Shown here: in pieces, positions 44,527 through 53,076 of the stretch
Position numbering within the stretch: the stretch's first letter is position 1
Layout: each line of letters starts with the position of its first letter
Source of the DNA: Rhodocyclaceae bacterium
Lineage (GTDB): Bacteria > Pseudomonadota > Gammaproteobacteria > Burkholderiales > Rhodocyclaceae
Reading direction: 5' to 3'
DNA length: 64,000 bases
Assembly (NCBI GenBank): GCA_020445745.1
Contig: JAGRGB010000089.1
Span: 1-64,000 of the forward strand
Made by a program: the position numbers and the translations under genes
Notes under the pieces: generated by a model
The model's database searches: none
Told to the model about the DNA's origin: nothing
What the model saw: the letters and a program-made list of their open reading frames with translations, nothing else

Positions 44527-46638
44527 TCAGTCGGTCAGGTCGATCAGGTCGTCGCGGGCACCCGAACGCAGGCGTTTGAGGTGAAACTGGCACAGCGGGT
44601 CGTCCGGCCGTGCGCGGACCAGTTCCACGAACCGATCCAGAGCCTGCGGACTGCCCCGACGCAGCAGTTCGAATGCCTGCTCGTAGTTCGGATCCTTTTC
44701 AGCCACCGGCTCGAATGCCGACAGCGGCTGCCGTCGGCCGCGCAGGATCAGGCGACCGACCGGTCTCGCCGGCCAATCCGGGCAGCCCGCCAAGGTCTCC
44801 GCCGATACGCACACCCGCGTGCCGAAGGTCTTGTTGGCGGCCTCCAGCCGGGCTGCCGAGTTGACCGGATCGCCCAGTGCCCGGTACTCGAGCATCGTGC
44901 TGCCGCCAAAGTTGCCGACCGTCACCTCACCGCTGTTGACACCGATGCGGGTTCGGCAGAAGTGGTGTTCGGTGGTGCTGTGCCCGGTGGCGAAATCTTG
45001 CGCGAAGCGGTCGAGGTCGCGTGCGCAGCCGAGGGCGCGCGCCCTATGGTCCGGCTGATGGACCGGCGCCGAAAATATCGCGATCAGGCTATCGCCGGCG
45101 ATGCCGCCGAGGGTGCCGTGGTGGCGGAAGACGATCGCGATCATGCCGTCGAGGTAGCTGTTGATCAGGCTCACTGCGTCGCGTGGCGGGGTGTTTTCGA
45201 CGAAGCCGGTGAAGCCCTCCAGATCGGTGAAGACGAAGCTGCACTCCTGGCGGCGCCCACCGATTTCCAGTGCCTCGGGACGTTCGATCAGGTGCTGCAC
45301 CAGGTTCGGCGATACGTAGCGCGAGAACGCCTCGCGAATCCAGCGCTGGCGGCGGTCGCTGCGGTAGAGGCGGGACAGCGACGCCAGCGTCAGGCAGGTT
45401 ACCCAGGCGAGCAGCGGCGAGACCGGATCGGAGATCAGGCCGGCATGCGCAAACAGCCAGCGGCCGAGGGCGAGCGCGACGAACGGCAGCGTCACCAGCA
45501 ACAGCGCCAGCCGCCAGGCGGGCCAGCGGTTGGCCACGCGGATCAGCGCCAGGGCTCCCGCCAGCAGGGCGATGACCTCGCAGCCGATCAACCAGCCGGG
45601 GCGTCGTAGCCAGTCACGCGCGAGCACTTGCTCGATCAACTGGCGATGGACCTCGACCCCCGGTACCACCTCACCGAGCGGCGTGATCCGGGTGTCGTGC
45701 AGCAGTGCCGCCGAACTGCCGACCAGCACCATTCGCCCCGCAAGCGCGGGCAGCCTCGAATTGTCGTCGAGCAGTTGCCAGGCCGGCAGGTAGGCGCCGA
45801 CCTGTCGAGGCCGGTAATGAAGCCAGGCGACGCCGTCGACCTCGGTCGGGATGCGCAGGGCTCCGACACCGATTGCCGACAGTCCGCTGCCCGACGGGTC
45901 GGCCTCCAGCCGAAACATGTCGACATCGAGACTGACGCGCAGCATCTCCAGCGCCAGCGCCGGTGCGCGCCGGCCTTCGGCGATCACCAGCAGGGGCACC
46001 CACCTGACGATCGGGTCGGCGCCGTTGATCACGCTGAAGTGCCCGAGTCCGCTGGCGGCCTGTTCCAGCAGCGGCAGAGAGCCGAGGCGCCCGCCGAAGC
46101 GGAACAACTCGGCGTCCGGATCGGAGCCCGCCTTGGTCGCGAAACCGGCCTTGACAGGTGCCGGCTGCCGCGGTAGCGGCTGCAGCGGGTAGCCGAGCAC
46201 GACGGCGGTCGCGGCAATGGCCTCGGCGAACAGCTGGTCGTGGTCGGGAAGCTTGCGCACCAGTTCTGCCAGCGCAGGCGACGCAGGCCAGTGTTCGAGC
46301 ATCGCCCGCGGGCTGGTCCGGTCGGGCTCGGGGAATGCCATGTCGAAGCCGACGAGGCCGGCACCCGCGCGCTCGAGCCGTTTCAGCATGTCGGCAAGGC
46401 GGCTGCGCGGCCAGGGCCACTGGCCGACACGCTGAAGGCTCTGCTCGTCGATGTCGACCACCACCACGTGACCGCCGCCGACGTCGCGCGGATGCCAGCG
46501 CTGCAACTGGTCGAAATAGGCGTGTCTGGCCGCCGTCAGCGGTGTCGAGTCGAACAGATAGACGACCACGCAGGCCAACAGTCCCAGATAGGGCAGCAGC
46601 ACCGACAGGCCGCCCTCTGTCCTTCCGTCGCGGGCCAC
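44527..46638 (-). CDS. CHASE2-domain class III nucleotidyl cyclase
   Basis: 703 residues from a GTG at 46638. N-terminal transmembrane helix (LPYLGLLACVVVYLF), periplasmic CHASE2 sensor (V-V-V-V-D-I-D-E-Q-S-L-Q-R-V-G-Q-W-P-W-P-R, L-V-G-F-D-M-A-F-P-E-P-D), three further helices (about 355-425), then the cyclase domain. Metal-binding aspartates are present (F-T-D-L-E-G-F about 470; G-I-A-G-D-S-L-I-A-I-F about 515), as are the Asn and Arg of V-N-S-A-A-R-L-E. The lysine that usually precedes G-D (K-x-x-G-D) is replaced by Gly, and the second base-contact position in E-Y-R-A-L-G-D is Arg. It probably makes cAMP or a related signal in response to an envelope cue. It is 3 bp downstream of moaC. Confidence 0.88.
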   Translation of the reverse strand: MARDGRTEGGLSVLLPYLGLLACVVVYLFDSTPLTAARHAYFDQLQRWHPRDVGGGHVVVVDIDEQSLQRVGQWPWPRSRLADMLKRLERAGAGLVGFDMAFPEPDRTSPRAMLEHWPASPALAELVRKLPDHDQLFAEAIAATAVVLGYPLQPLPRQPAPVKAGFATKAGSDPDAELFRFGGRLGSLPLLEQAASGLGHFSVINGADPIVRWVPLLVIAEGRRAPALALEMLRVSLDVDMFRLEADPSGSGLSAIGVGALRIPTEVDGVAWLHYRPRQVGAYLPAWQLLDDNSRLPALAGRMVLVGSSAALLHDTRITPLGEVVPGVEVHRQLIEQVLARDWLRRPGWLIGCEVIALLAGALALIRVANRWPAWRLALLLVTLPFVALALGRWLFAHAGLISDPVSPLLAWVTCLTLASLSRLYRSDRRQRWIREAFSRYVSPNLVQHLIERPEALEIGGRRQECSFVFTDLEGFTGFVENTPPRDAVSLINSYLDGMIAIVFRHHGTLGGIAGDSLIAIFSAPVHQPDHRARALGCARDLDRFAQDFATGHSTTEHHFCRTRIGVNSGEVTVGNFGGSTMLEYRALGDPVNSAARLEAANKTFGTRVCVSAETLAGCPDWPARPVGRLILRGRRQPLSAFEPVAEKDPNYEQAFELLRRGSPQALDRFVELVRARPDDPLCQFHLKRLRSGARDDLIDLTD

Positions 46639-46641
46639 GGA

Positions 46642-47127
46642 TCAGTTCGAGTCGGCCAGCCAGTGGCCGGACTTGCCGCCTTTCTTCTCGAGCAGCCGGA
46701 CGGAATCGATGACCATGCCCCGGTCCACGGCCTTGCACATGTCGTAGATCGTCAGCAGACCGATCTGCACTGCGGTCAGCGCCTCCATTTCGACGCCGGT
46801 GCGGCCGACGGTTTCGGCGGTGACGACGCAGTGGATCCGGCACGCTTCGGCGTCGACATCGAATTCGGCGGCGACTCTCGTCAGGGGCAGTGGATGGCAC
46901 AACGGGATCAACTCCGATGTCCTCTTGGCGGCCTGGATCGCCGCGATCCGGGCGATGCCGATGACGTCCCCCTTGCTGGCGTCGCCGGCGACGACCATGG
47001 CCAGCGTCGCGGGGCGCATCGTGATCCAGCCGCTGGCGCGTGCAACTCTCCGGGTCTCGGCCTTGTCGCCGACGTCGACCATGTGGGCCTTGCCGTCGCG
47101 ATCGAAATGGGTCAGCGCATCGCTCAT
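46642..47127 (-). CDS. moaC: Cyclic pyranopterin monophosphate synthase
   Basis: 161-residue molybdenum-cofactor enzyme that turns 3',8-cyclo-7,8-dihydro-GTP (from MoaA) into cyclic pyranopterin monophosphate. Family motifs: [35 protein letters not shown] and [11 protein letters not shown] with the catalytic Lys and Asp. The ATG at 47127 was chosen (GGAGG about 8 nt upstream) over one 14 codons earlier. No other molybdopterin gene is seen in the window. Confidence 0.95.
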   Translation of the reverse strand: MSDALTHFDRDGKAHMVDVGDKAETRRVARASGWITMRPATLAMVVAGDASKGDVIGIARIAAIQAAKRTSELIPLCHPLPLTRVAAEFDVDAEACRIHCVVTAETVGRTGVEMEALTAVQIGLLTIYDMCKAVDRGMVIDSVRLLEKKGGKSGHWLADSN

Positions 47128-47210
47128 CGCGCAGTCCTCCGCCGTGGGCTGATGGTCGGGGCGCCGCACCGCTGCGGGAACGCCTTGGAAAGGCTCGCTA
47201 TCATAGCATC

Positions 47211-48644
47211 GTGATCAGACGACTCATGGCCATGCTGATGGCCTTCTCGATGGCGCTTCGGGCGCTTGCCGCCGGACTGCCGGACCTCGGCGAGGTCGGC
47301 GCGGGGGACCTCAGCCCGATCGCCGAGCGGCGCATCGGTGAACAGGCGATGCGTGAAATCCGCTGGCGCGAGCGGGCCTATGTCGAGGATCCAGAGGTCG
47401 AAGACTATCTCAACCGGCTCGGCCTGGCCCTCGCCGCCCACGCACCGGCGACGACTCAGAATTTCAGCTTCTTTGCGGTGCGCGATGCCACGCTGAACGC
47501 CTTCGCACTGCCCGGTGGCTTCATCGGCGTCCATACCGGCCTGATCGTCGAGAGCCGCAGCGAGTCGGAACTGGCTTCGGTGCTGGGCCACGAGATTGCG
47601 CATGTGACCCAACGGCACATCGCCCAGATGGTCGGCAACCAGGGTCGTACCGGCCTGATCATGCTGGCCTCGCTGATCGTCGCGATCCTCGCAGCCGGCA
47701 GCAATTCGCAGGCCGCCGAGGCGGCAATCGCGACCGGATCGGCCGCAGGCATCCAGTCGCAGCTCGCTTTCAGCAGGGATTTCGAGCGTGAAGCCGATCG
47801 CATCGGCTTGCAGGTGCTGTACGAGGCCGGTTTCGACGTTCGTGGCATGGCCAGCTTCTTCGAACGCCTGCAGCGCGGCAGCCGCCTGTACGAGAATCAT
47901 GCGCCGGTGTATATGCGCACCCATCCGCTGACCTCCGAACGCATCGCCGACATCGGCAACCGGGTGCAGGCGCTCGCCTATCGCCAGGTCGCCGATTCCG
48001 TCAGCTTCCGCCTGGTGCGCGCCAAACTGATCGCCGAAGCGGGCGACGCACACGGGCTCGAAACGCGCCTCAAGCTGCTGGAGGGGGAAGACCCGTGGGT
48101 GATCCAGTATGCGCGGGCGCGGGCGGAGCTGGCCCGTGGCCGCGCCGATGCGGCCGCCGAGGCGCTCGCCCAATTCGGAGAACATCCGGATCACGCCATG
48201 ATCCGATCGCTGGAGGGCGACGTGCTGCGGGCCGCCGGCCGGTGGAACCGGGCCATCGCGTACTACGAAGATGCGCTGAAGCGCTTTCCCGATCAGCGGG
48301 CGCTGGTCTATGGCGCGGCCGAGGCATTGATCTCGGCCGACAGGCCGGCAGACGCCAGCAGTCTGCTGAGATCCCGCCTCGCCCTCAACGAGGGGGATGC
48401 GCGATTGTGGTCCTTGCTCGCGCGGGCGAGGGCTGCGGAGGGCAGCAGCTCCGGCCGGCACCGTGCCCAGGCCGAGGTATACCGGCTGCAGGGCGCCTTG
48501 CGCGCAGCGGTCGAGCAACTGGAGCTTGCGCGCAAGGCGGGCGATGCCGATTTCTATGAAGCGTCGGCGATCGATTCGCGCATGCGCATCCTGCGCGCCG
48601 AACTCGCCGCCGAGCGCGAGCAGGCGCGTGGGGCGGGCGGTTGA
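47211..48644 (+). CDS. Periplasmic M48 metalloprotease with TPR repeats (BepA/YfgC-like)
   Basis: 477 residues from a GTG at 47211 (an ATG five codons later is an alternative), with a signal peptide ([17 protein letters not shown]). The zinc site is [13 protein letters not shown] (HExxH at about residue 130) with the third ligand in E-R-E-A-D-R-I-G. The C-terminal 200 residues are TPR-like helices ([20 protein letters not shown]). BepA-type proteases assist or degrade outer-membrane proteins such as LptD. It is divergent from moaC with 83 bp between starts. Confidence 0.92.
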   Translation: MIRRLMAMLMAFSMALRALAAGLPDLGEVGAGDLSPIAERRIGEQAMREIRWRERAYVEDPEVEDYLNRLGLALAAHAPATTQNFSFFAVRDATLNAFALPGGFIGVHTGLIVESRSESELASVLGHEIAHVTQRHIAQMVGNQGRTGLIMLASLIVAILAAGSNSQAAEAAIATGSAAGIQSQLAFSRDFEREADRIGLQVLYEAGFDVRGMASFFERLQRGSRLYENHAPVYMRTHPLTSERIADIGNRVQALAYRQVADSVSFRLVRAKLIAEAGDAHGLETRLKLLEGEDPWVIQYARARAELARGRADAAAEALAQFGEHPDHAMIRSLEGDVLRAAGRWNRAIAYYEDALKRFPDQRALVYGAAEALISADRPADASSLLRSRLALNEGDARLWSLLARARAAEGSSSGRHRAQAEVYRLQGALRAAVEQLELARKAGDADFYEASAIDSRMRILRAELAAEREQARGAGG

Positions 48645-48730
48645 GGGAGGAGTGACACGAGCGGCGCGCTACAATCGCGAAAGGGTGATTTCAGGCGGCA
48701 TCGGGATGCCGCACGGCGAGAGGAAGTTCG

Positions 48731-48979
48731 ATGGCGGGCCACTGTGACATGGAAGTCGACGCGCGCGGGCTCAACTGCCCGCTGCCGATTCTGCGTGCCA
48801 AGAAGGCGCTGGCGACGATGGAAGCCGGTCAGGTGTTGCGGGTACTGGCGACCGACCCGGGGTCGGTCAAGGATTTTGCAGCGTTCGCCAAGCAGACCGG
48901 CAACGAACTGATGAGCCACGGAAGTCTCGCGGGCGAGGACGACGGCGCGTTCGAGTTCTATCTCAGGCGCAAGCCCTGA
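48731..48979 (+). CDS. TusA-family sulfurtransferase/redox protein
   Basis: 82 residues, full length for the family. The active-site Cys lies in the C-P-x-P motif (G-L-N-C-P-L-P-I-L-R-A-K-K-A-L, Cys about 17). A-T-D-P-G-S-V-K-D-F follows as usual. TusA-like proteins pass persulfide sulfur to acceptors such as tRNA-thiolation or molybdenum-cofactor enzymes; the last possibility fits moaC nearby, but this is weak. TACAAT at 48670 could be a -10 element without a good -35. Confidence 0.92.
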   Translation: MAGHCDMEVDARGLNCPLPILRAKKALATMEAGQVLRVLATDPGSVKDFAAFAKQTGNELMSHGSLAGEDDGAFEFYLRRKP

Positions 48980-49008
48980 AGTGCCTGCGGCGGGTTTCCG
49001 CGGTGGGT

Positions 49009-49040
49009 GGTGTCCGGGCGGCGGGCGCCCCCCGGACACC
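49009..49040. terminator. Inverted repeat between convergent tusA-like and flagellin genes
   Basis: Perfect 10-bp arms GGTGTCCGGG (49009-49018) and CCCGGACACC (49031-49040) with a 12-nt GC-rich loop. It lies 30 bp after the tusA-like stop and 57 bp before the flagellin stop on the other strand. No T-tract follows on either strand, so it may be a weak bidirectional terminator or a 3'-end stabilising hairpin. Confidence 0.5.
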
Positions 49041-49096
49041 TTGCGGTCGACGGGAATCGTACCGGCTTCAAACCCGATTGCGCTGCTCGCGCGGGC

Positions 49097-49930
49097 TCAA
49101 CCCTGCAACAGCTGAAGGACGTTCTGCGGAATCGCGTTGGCCTGCGCCAGCATCGCGGTCCCGGCCTGCTGGAGAATCTGGGACCTCGTGAGCGCGGCGG
49201 TTTCGGCCGCGAAGTCTGCATCCAGGATGCGGCTTGCCGCCGCGGTCTGGTTTTCGCGCGAGATCTGCAGTACCGAGATCACACCTTCGAACCGTACCTG
49301 GGCTGCACCGTAGGTGGCACGGTCGGTATTGACCTTGTCGATCGCCGCGTCGATGGTCAGGATTGCCGCGGATGCGCCGCTGACGGTCGCGACCGTCGTG
49401 GATGCCGAAGCCGTGGCGGCCGACACCGCACCACCAGAGACCGCGGTGGTCGTCACGCTCACGGTCTCGCCGGCGTTTGCCCCGATCTGGAAGACCTGCG
49501 TACCCGCATCCGAATCGAGGATCTTCAGGCCGTTGAAGTTCGTCTGCTGTCCGATCCGGTCGATCTCCTCCTGCAGCTGGTCGAACTCGGATTCCAGCGC
49601 GAGGCGGTCGCCGGAAGAGTTGGTCGCGTTGGCCGACTGGATCGCCAGATCGCGCATGCGCAGCAGGTGATCCTTGATCTGCCCGAGCGCGCCCTCCGCG
49701 GTCTGTGCCAGCGAGATGCCGTCGTTGGCATTGCGGATGGCGACAGTCATGCCGCGCGCCTGGGCGTTCATCCGGGTGGCAATCGCGAGCCCGGCGGCAT
49801 CGTCCTTGGCGCTGTTGACGCGCAGACCCGAGGACAGTCGCTGCAGGGCAGTCGCCAGCGAAGTCTGTGACGTGTTCAGGTTTCGCTGGGCATTGAGCGA
49901 GGGGATGTTGGTATTGATGATCGCAGCCAT
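49097..49930 (-). CDS. fliC: Flagellin
   Basis: 277-residue filament protein. The ATG at 49930 has a strong AAGGAG and gives the canonical [19 protein letters not shown] start; 29 more codons upstream are not coding. Conserved N-terminal D0/D1 ([22 protein letters not shown]) and C-terminal D0 ([16 protein letters not shown]) domains frame a very short, Thr/Ala/Ser-rich variable part, so the exposed domain is minimal. The promoter upstream is of the sigma-54 type rather than sigma-28. Confidence 0.95.
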   Translation of the reverse strand: MAAIINTNIPSLNAQRNLNTSQTSLATALQRLSSGLRVNSAKDDAAGLAIATRMNAQARGMTVAIRNANDGISLAQTAEGALGQIKDHLLRMRDLAIQSANATNSSGDRLALESEFDQLQEEIDRIGQQTNFNGLKILDSDAGTQVFQIGANAGETVSVTTTAVSGGAVSAATASASTTVATVSGASAAILTIDAAIDKVNTDRATYGAAQVRFEGVISVLQISRENQTAAASRILDADFAAETAALTRSQILQQAGTAMLAQANAIPQNVLQLLQG

Positions 49931-50313
49931 GTTGTCACTCCTTCTTGGATTCCCGTCCGGTGAAGCTTTGGCGGCAGGCGACCGTCGTCGGCATGCCTGC
50001 CGAGCACGGCACTGCAACTAAGATGCCAGCCCCGTCAGCAGCCGAATTGGCCGGGAATCAGCGGTGTTTGCAGCCGTTGCCGGCAACAAGCGCAGCTGCC
50101 GCGGCAAGCCGGCGGAATAAATTGCCGCCGCTGCGGAACGGACTGGAGGGAACGGAATGGTGACGATCCGGTGATCAGGCGCCCACGTCGGGCTGGCGCG
50201 ATGACACTCGGTCGGGGGGCGAAACGGAAATCAGGAGGTTGGCTACACCCCCTGCATGCCGGGGCGAGCATTGCGCGTTGCCGCCTTGCGGCGATCGCGG
50301 ACTTCGCTCGGTG
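49931..50313. other. 383-bp flagellin upstream region
   Basis: Non-coding stretch between flagellin and flgN. It holds the flagellin -24/-12 promoter (listed separately). The predicted leader is about 70 nt. Further upstream the stretch contains GC-rich short inverted repeats (for example around 50100-50130) but no second gene or T-tracted hairpin. It is long enough for an enhancer-type activator site, which sigma-54 promoters need, though I cannot recognise one. Confidence 0.45.
50013..50028 (-). promoter_or_regulatory. Sigma-54-type -24/-12 promoter of the flagellin gene
   Basis: Read on the minus strand: TGGCATCTTAGTTGCA. GG and GC are exactly 10 bp apart, and both half-sites (T-G-G-C-A-T and T-T-G-C-A) match the consensus. 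It is 82 bp before the start codon. No TAAA/GCCGATAA-type sigma-28 element was found in the same gap. Confidence 0.75.
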
Positions 50314-50793
50314 TCAGACGCTTCCGAAGCGTCTGCCGGCGAGGTACGGCCTGGACTGCCCGTCAGGCCCGTAGGTGGCGCCCGGTTGGGCCGCAGCCGC
50401 CATCAATACTGCAAGCGCCTGCTGGTTGGTCTGCATGCGTTCACCGATCAGGCGACCGTTGATCTGGTTCTGCTCGCCGGCCTGCCGTGCGAGTCGGACG
50501 ACGTTCTCCCAGTCGGCGAGTGCCGTGGTGTGTGCGGACAGCAACTGCCGGATGGCCGCTTCGCTCGGTTGCTGCCGGGCACCGGCGAACAGTCGCGAGC
50601 GTTCGTCGGAAAGATACTGGAGGCGCCGGTACATCCGCGTCTTCTGCCCGGCCATGTCGAGCAGCGCGTCGGTCTCGCCATCCAGCAGCAGCGATTGTTC
50701 GCGTTCCAGCAGCGCGACGAAGTCGTGCAGTATCGCCGCCTCCTCGTGGAGCAGCGTCGCCAACACTTGCCGATCCGGCGTGCGCGAGGTCAA
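50314..50793 (-). CDS. flgN: Flagellar export chaperone FlgN
   Basis: 159 residues from a TTG at 50793, one base after the flgM stop; the longer frame upstream is a shadow of flgM. The protein is all-helical (LATLLHEEAAILHDFVALLE, then R-R-L-Q-Y-L-S-D-E-R-S-R-L) with the length and FlgM-linked position typical of FlgN, the chaperone for the hook-filament junction proteins FlgK and FlgL, both encoded in this window. A 9-bp palindrome (AGACGCTTC-C-GAAGCGTCT, 50316-50334) covers its last codons and may act in 3'-end formation. Confidence 0.85.
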   Translation of the reverse strand: MTSRTPDRQVLATLLHEEAAILHDFVALLEREQSLLLDGETDALLDMAGQKTRMYRRLQYLSDERSRLFAGARQQPSEAAIRQLLSAHTTALADWENVVRLARQAGEQNQINGRLIGERMQTNQQALAVLMAAAAQPGATYGPDGQSRPYLAGRRFGSV

Positions 50794-50794
50794 C

Positions 50795-51109
50795 TCAGAC
50801 CTTGTTCGGCTGAGCGGCGAGCATCTGACGGACGCTGTCGACGAGGCCGTCGGCAACCTTGTTGGCGTCGACCTTGAAGCGGCCTTCGGCGATCGCCTGC
50901 TTGATCTCGTCGACCCGGACCTGATTGACGACAGGGGTCGACTGGATCGCCTCCTCGGCCTTCTGCATTCCGGAGGACAGCGAAGTAAGTTCCACCCGAT
51001 CGCCCGCTGGGGCGGCCGACGGCGGGGCGCCGGCGGAAGGCACGGCCTTCGCGCGGTTGTCACCGGTGTCGAGATTTCCGACCGGTTTGATGGAATTGTC
51101 GATTTTCAC
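50795..51109 (-). CDS. flgM: Anti-sigma-28 factor FlgM
   Basis: 104 residues from a GTG at 51109. The N-terminal M-K-I-D-N-S-I-K-P-V and the C-terminal helices with V-N-Q-V-R-V-D-E-I-K-Q-A-I-A-E-G-R-F-K-V-D-A-N-K-V-A-D-G-L are diagnostic. FlgM holds sigma-28 (FliA) inactive until the hook is finished, then leaves through the export gate. It sits between flgA and flgN on the minus strand and has a sigma-28-type promoter of its own, giving feedback. Confidence 0.93.
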   Translation of the reverse strand: MKIDNSIKPVGNLDTGDNRAKAVPSAGAPPSAAPAGDRVELTSLSSGMQKAEEAIQSTPVVNQVRVDEIKQAIAEGRFKVDANKVADGLVDSVRQMLAAQPNKV

Positions 51110-51140
51110 AGCTGGCTACCTCAGTAGGAATCTGACTGAC

Positions 51141-51168
51141 GTTACGGCCAGAGCCGGGAGCAACTTTA
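51141..51168 (-). promoter_or_regulatory. Sigma-28-type promoter of flgM
   Basis: Read on the minus strand: TAAAGTTG (51168-51161), a 12-bp spacer and GCCGTAAC (51148-51141). The consensus is TAAAGTTT, 11 bp, GCCGATAA, so 7 of 8 and 6 of 8 positions match, with one extra spacer base. It lies 31 bp before the flgM start codon. Confidence 0.65.
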
Positions 51169-51265
51169 GACCCATTTCGGGCCCTCGCAGAGGGTCACGC
51201 GATCGAAATCGTTAAAAAATTTGATCCCTGTCGCAAGTTCCGCCGCCGGAGACCAGGCCCGGGCC

Positions 51266-51961
51266 TCATCGGCCGATCGAAACCGCGCCGTCCGGTCGAG
51301 CCGTTCCCGACAAGACCTTGCCGCTCGGCAGCCTCACTCTTACGACCTGACCTTCGCCCGCATCGTTCAGCGCGCGCCCCTGATTGGCCACCCGAAAGCC
51401 GCCGCCCTCACTGACCACACGTACCGGATCGCCCCGCTTGACGACCGGTGGCACCCGCAGCATGTCGCGGGTCAGCGGTCGTCCGGCCGCGACTGCGACC
51501 CGCGCCGGATGGCCGATCGCCTGGGTCGCGTCGATCAGCGCGCCGGCACCATCGTCGGCGAGGTCTCCGTGGCGGCGGACGAGATCCTCGGGGGCCACCA
51601 GTTGACCGGGTCGCAGGGGACGGGCGAGCACCAGGTAGTCACCGAGCACCCTGACGCGGGCGCTGACGTAGATCGTCCACGGAACCGGCGCCCCGCAGCG
51701 CACCCCGACCGAGGTGCGTCCCCACGCGCGACGACCTCGGGGCATGAACGCGGCGAGTCGTTCGCAGGCCGGCAGGTGGTTGTCCGGGTCGATGTCGGCG
51801 ACCTCGATCCGGATCGCACCGGCCGCGTTGATCGCCTGTTCCGCGAGGAGGCGTTCGACCATGTCGCGTACCGGCGCCAGCGGCTGGCGAGCTGTTGCCG
51901 GCCAAGGCACGAGCGCTGCGAGCAGCGTCGCTGACAACAGAACGGGTCGTACGCGATTCAT
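51266..51961 (-). CDS. flgA: Flagellar P-ring assembly chaperone FlgA
   Basis: 231 residues from the ATG at 51961, with a signal peptide (VLLSATLLAALVPWPATA). The C-terminal SAF-like/FlgA domain shows L-A-R-P-L-R-P-G-Q-L-V-A-P-E-D-L, V-A-A-G-R-P-L-T-R-D-M-L, V-K-R-G-D-P-V-R-V and V-R-L-P-S-G-K-V-L-S-G. FlgA helps FlgI assemble the P ring in the periplasm. It is divergent from flgB and lies upstream of flgM with a 156-bp gap. Confidence 0.93.
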   Translation of the reverse strand: MNRVRPVLLSATLLAALVPWPATARQPLAPVRDMVERLLAEQAINAAGAIRIEVADIDPDNHLPACERLAAFMPRGRRAWGRTSVGVRCGAPVPWTIYVSARVRVLGDYLVLARPLRPGQLVAPEDLVRRHGDLADDGAGALIDATQAIGHPARVAVAAGRPLTRDMLRVPPVVKRGDPVRVVSEGGGFRVANQGRALNDAGEGQVVRVRLPSGKVLSGTARPDGAVSIGR

Positions 51962-52140
51962 GCCGCCATTGAACCACGTCAGGGGTGGCGGCGCGCGCTG
52001 GCCGTGTTCGTCCCCTTGCCGGCAAATGCTGCCGACGGCTGCCGGCCGAGCTTGCCGGGATCCGCCCGCAACTCGCGAATTGGTCCGCCTTTGGTGGGTT
52101 TCTCGGCGGATCCGGGCACTCTTCGCGCGCTTACGCTGGC

Positions 52141-52156
52141 TGGCATGGAAGGTGCA
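52141..52156 (+). promoter_or_regulatory. Sigma-54-type -24/-12 promoter of the flgB operon
   Basis: TGGCATGGAAGGTGCA: GG and GC exactly 10 bp apart; the -24 half matches fully and the -12 half has one mismatch (GTGCA for TTGCA). It ends 68 bp before the flgB ATG, a suitable distance. Confidence 0.6.
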
Positions 52157-52224
52157 GAGGCTTGGTTGCCGGTGCAGGCGGCAGCGAATCGATGCAAACC
52201 GGCCGGATCTATCAGGAGCCAGAG

Positions 52225-52629
52225 ATGAAAGCCAGACTCGAACAGGAACTCGCATTCCACCAGACCGCGCTCAACCTGCGTGCCCATCGGCAGCAGCTTC
52301 TCGCCTCCAACATCGCCAATGCCGACACCCCCAACTACAAGGCCCGCGACATCGACTTCCGATCGGCACTTGCGGGGGCCCTGAGCAGGCGTCCGGGGCC
52401 GCTGTCGCTGTCCCGGACCGCCGCCGGTCACCTGCCTGCGTCGGCCGAGCAGGCGCTGGACCGCTTTGCGCGGTTCCGCACCGAAACTCAACCCAACGTC
52501 GATGGCAACACGGTCGACATGGATATCGAGCGAGCCGCGTTCGCCGAGAACGCACTGCACTACGAGGCCAGCGTGAGCTTCATCAACGGCCTGCTGACGG
52601 GAATGCAGCGGGCCATCTCCGGCCAGTAA
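52225..52629 (+). CDS. flgB: Flagellar proximal rod protein FlgB
   Basis: 134 residues. The ATG at 52225 has AGGAG 6 nt upstream; an in-frame ATG at 52192 lacks one. The flagellar axial signature is present: L-L-A-S-N-I-A-N-A-D-T-P-N-Y-K-A-R-D-I-D-F near residue 28. The C-terminal part with V-D-M-D-I-E-R-A-A-F-A-E-N-A-L-H-Y is FlgB-like. First gene of an eleven-gene flg operon. Confidence 0.95.
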   Translation: MKARLEQELAFHQTALNLRAHRQQLLASNIANADTPNYKARDIDFRSALAGALSRRPGPLSLSRTAAGHLPASAEQALDRFARFRTETQPNVDGNTVDMDIERAAFAENALHYEASVSFINGLLTGMQRAISGQ

Positions 52630-52644
52630 GCGGAGGCAGCGGAC

Positions 52645-53058
52645 ATGAGCAGCATGATGGACGTGTTCAACGTGGCGGGATCGGCCCTCCATGCGCAGTC
52701 GGCCAGACTCAACACCACCGCGTCGAACCTGGCCAACGCCGACAGCGTCGTCGGTTCGGACGGCCAGCCTTACCGTGCCAAGCAGGTCATCTTTGCCGCG
52801 CGCCCGGTGGCAGGTTCGGCCTCGGTCGGCGTCGAGGTCACCCAGGTGGTCGAGAGTGCGGCGCCGGCCCGGATGGTCTACGACCCGAGCAGCCCCCTTG
52901 CCGACGACCGCGGCTACGTGGCGATGCCCAATGTAAACGTGGTCGAGGAGATGGTGAACATGATCTCGGCCTCGCGCGCCTATCAAAACAACGCCGAAGT
53001 GATGAGCACGGCGCGCACGCTGTTGCAGCGCACCCTGCAGATCGGTCAGCAACAATAG
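52645..53058 (+). CDS. flgC: Flagellar proximal rod protein FlgC
   Basis: 137 residues. N-terminal M-D-V-F-N-V-A-G-S-A-L-H-A-Q-S-A-R-L-N-T-T-A-S-N-L-A-N-A-D and C-terminal N-V-N-V-V-E-E-M-V-N-M-I-S-A-S-R-A-Y-Q-N-N, the paired axial-protein helices. Size and position after flgB identify FlgC. Confidence 0.95.
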   Translation: MSSMMDVFNVAGSALHAQSARLNTTASNLANADSVVGSDGQPYRAKQVIFAARPVAGSASVGVEVTQVVESAAPARMVYDPSSPLADDRGYVAMPNVNVVEEMVNMISASRAYQNNAEVMSTARTLLQRTLQIGQQQ

Positions 53059-53076
53059 CAATCGACGGAGTGATCC

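Noticed and set aside
48670-48675. TACAAT as -10 of the tusA-like gene
   Set aside because: The nearest -35-like strings give spacers of 12 or 23 bp. The same GCTACAATC string at 43401 also lacks a -35.
50316-50334. Palindrome AGACGCTTC-C-GAAGCGTCT as an operator or terminator
   Set aside because: It overlaps the last codons of flgN, has a one-base loop and no T-tract. I mention it with flgN but do not claim a function.
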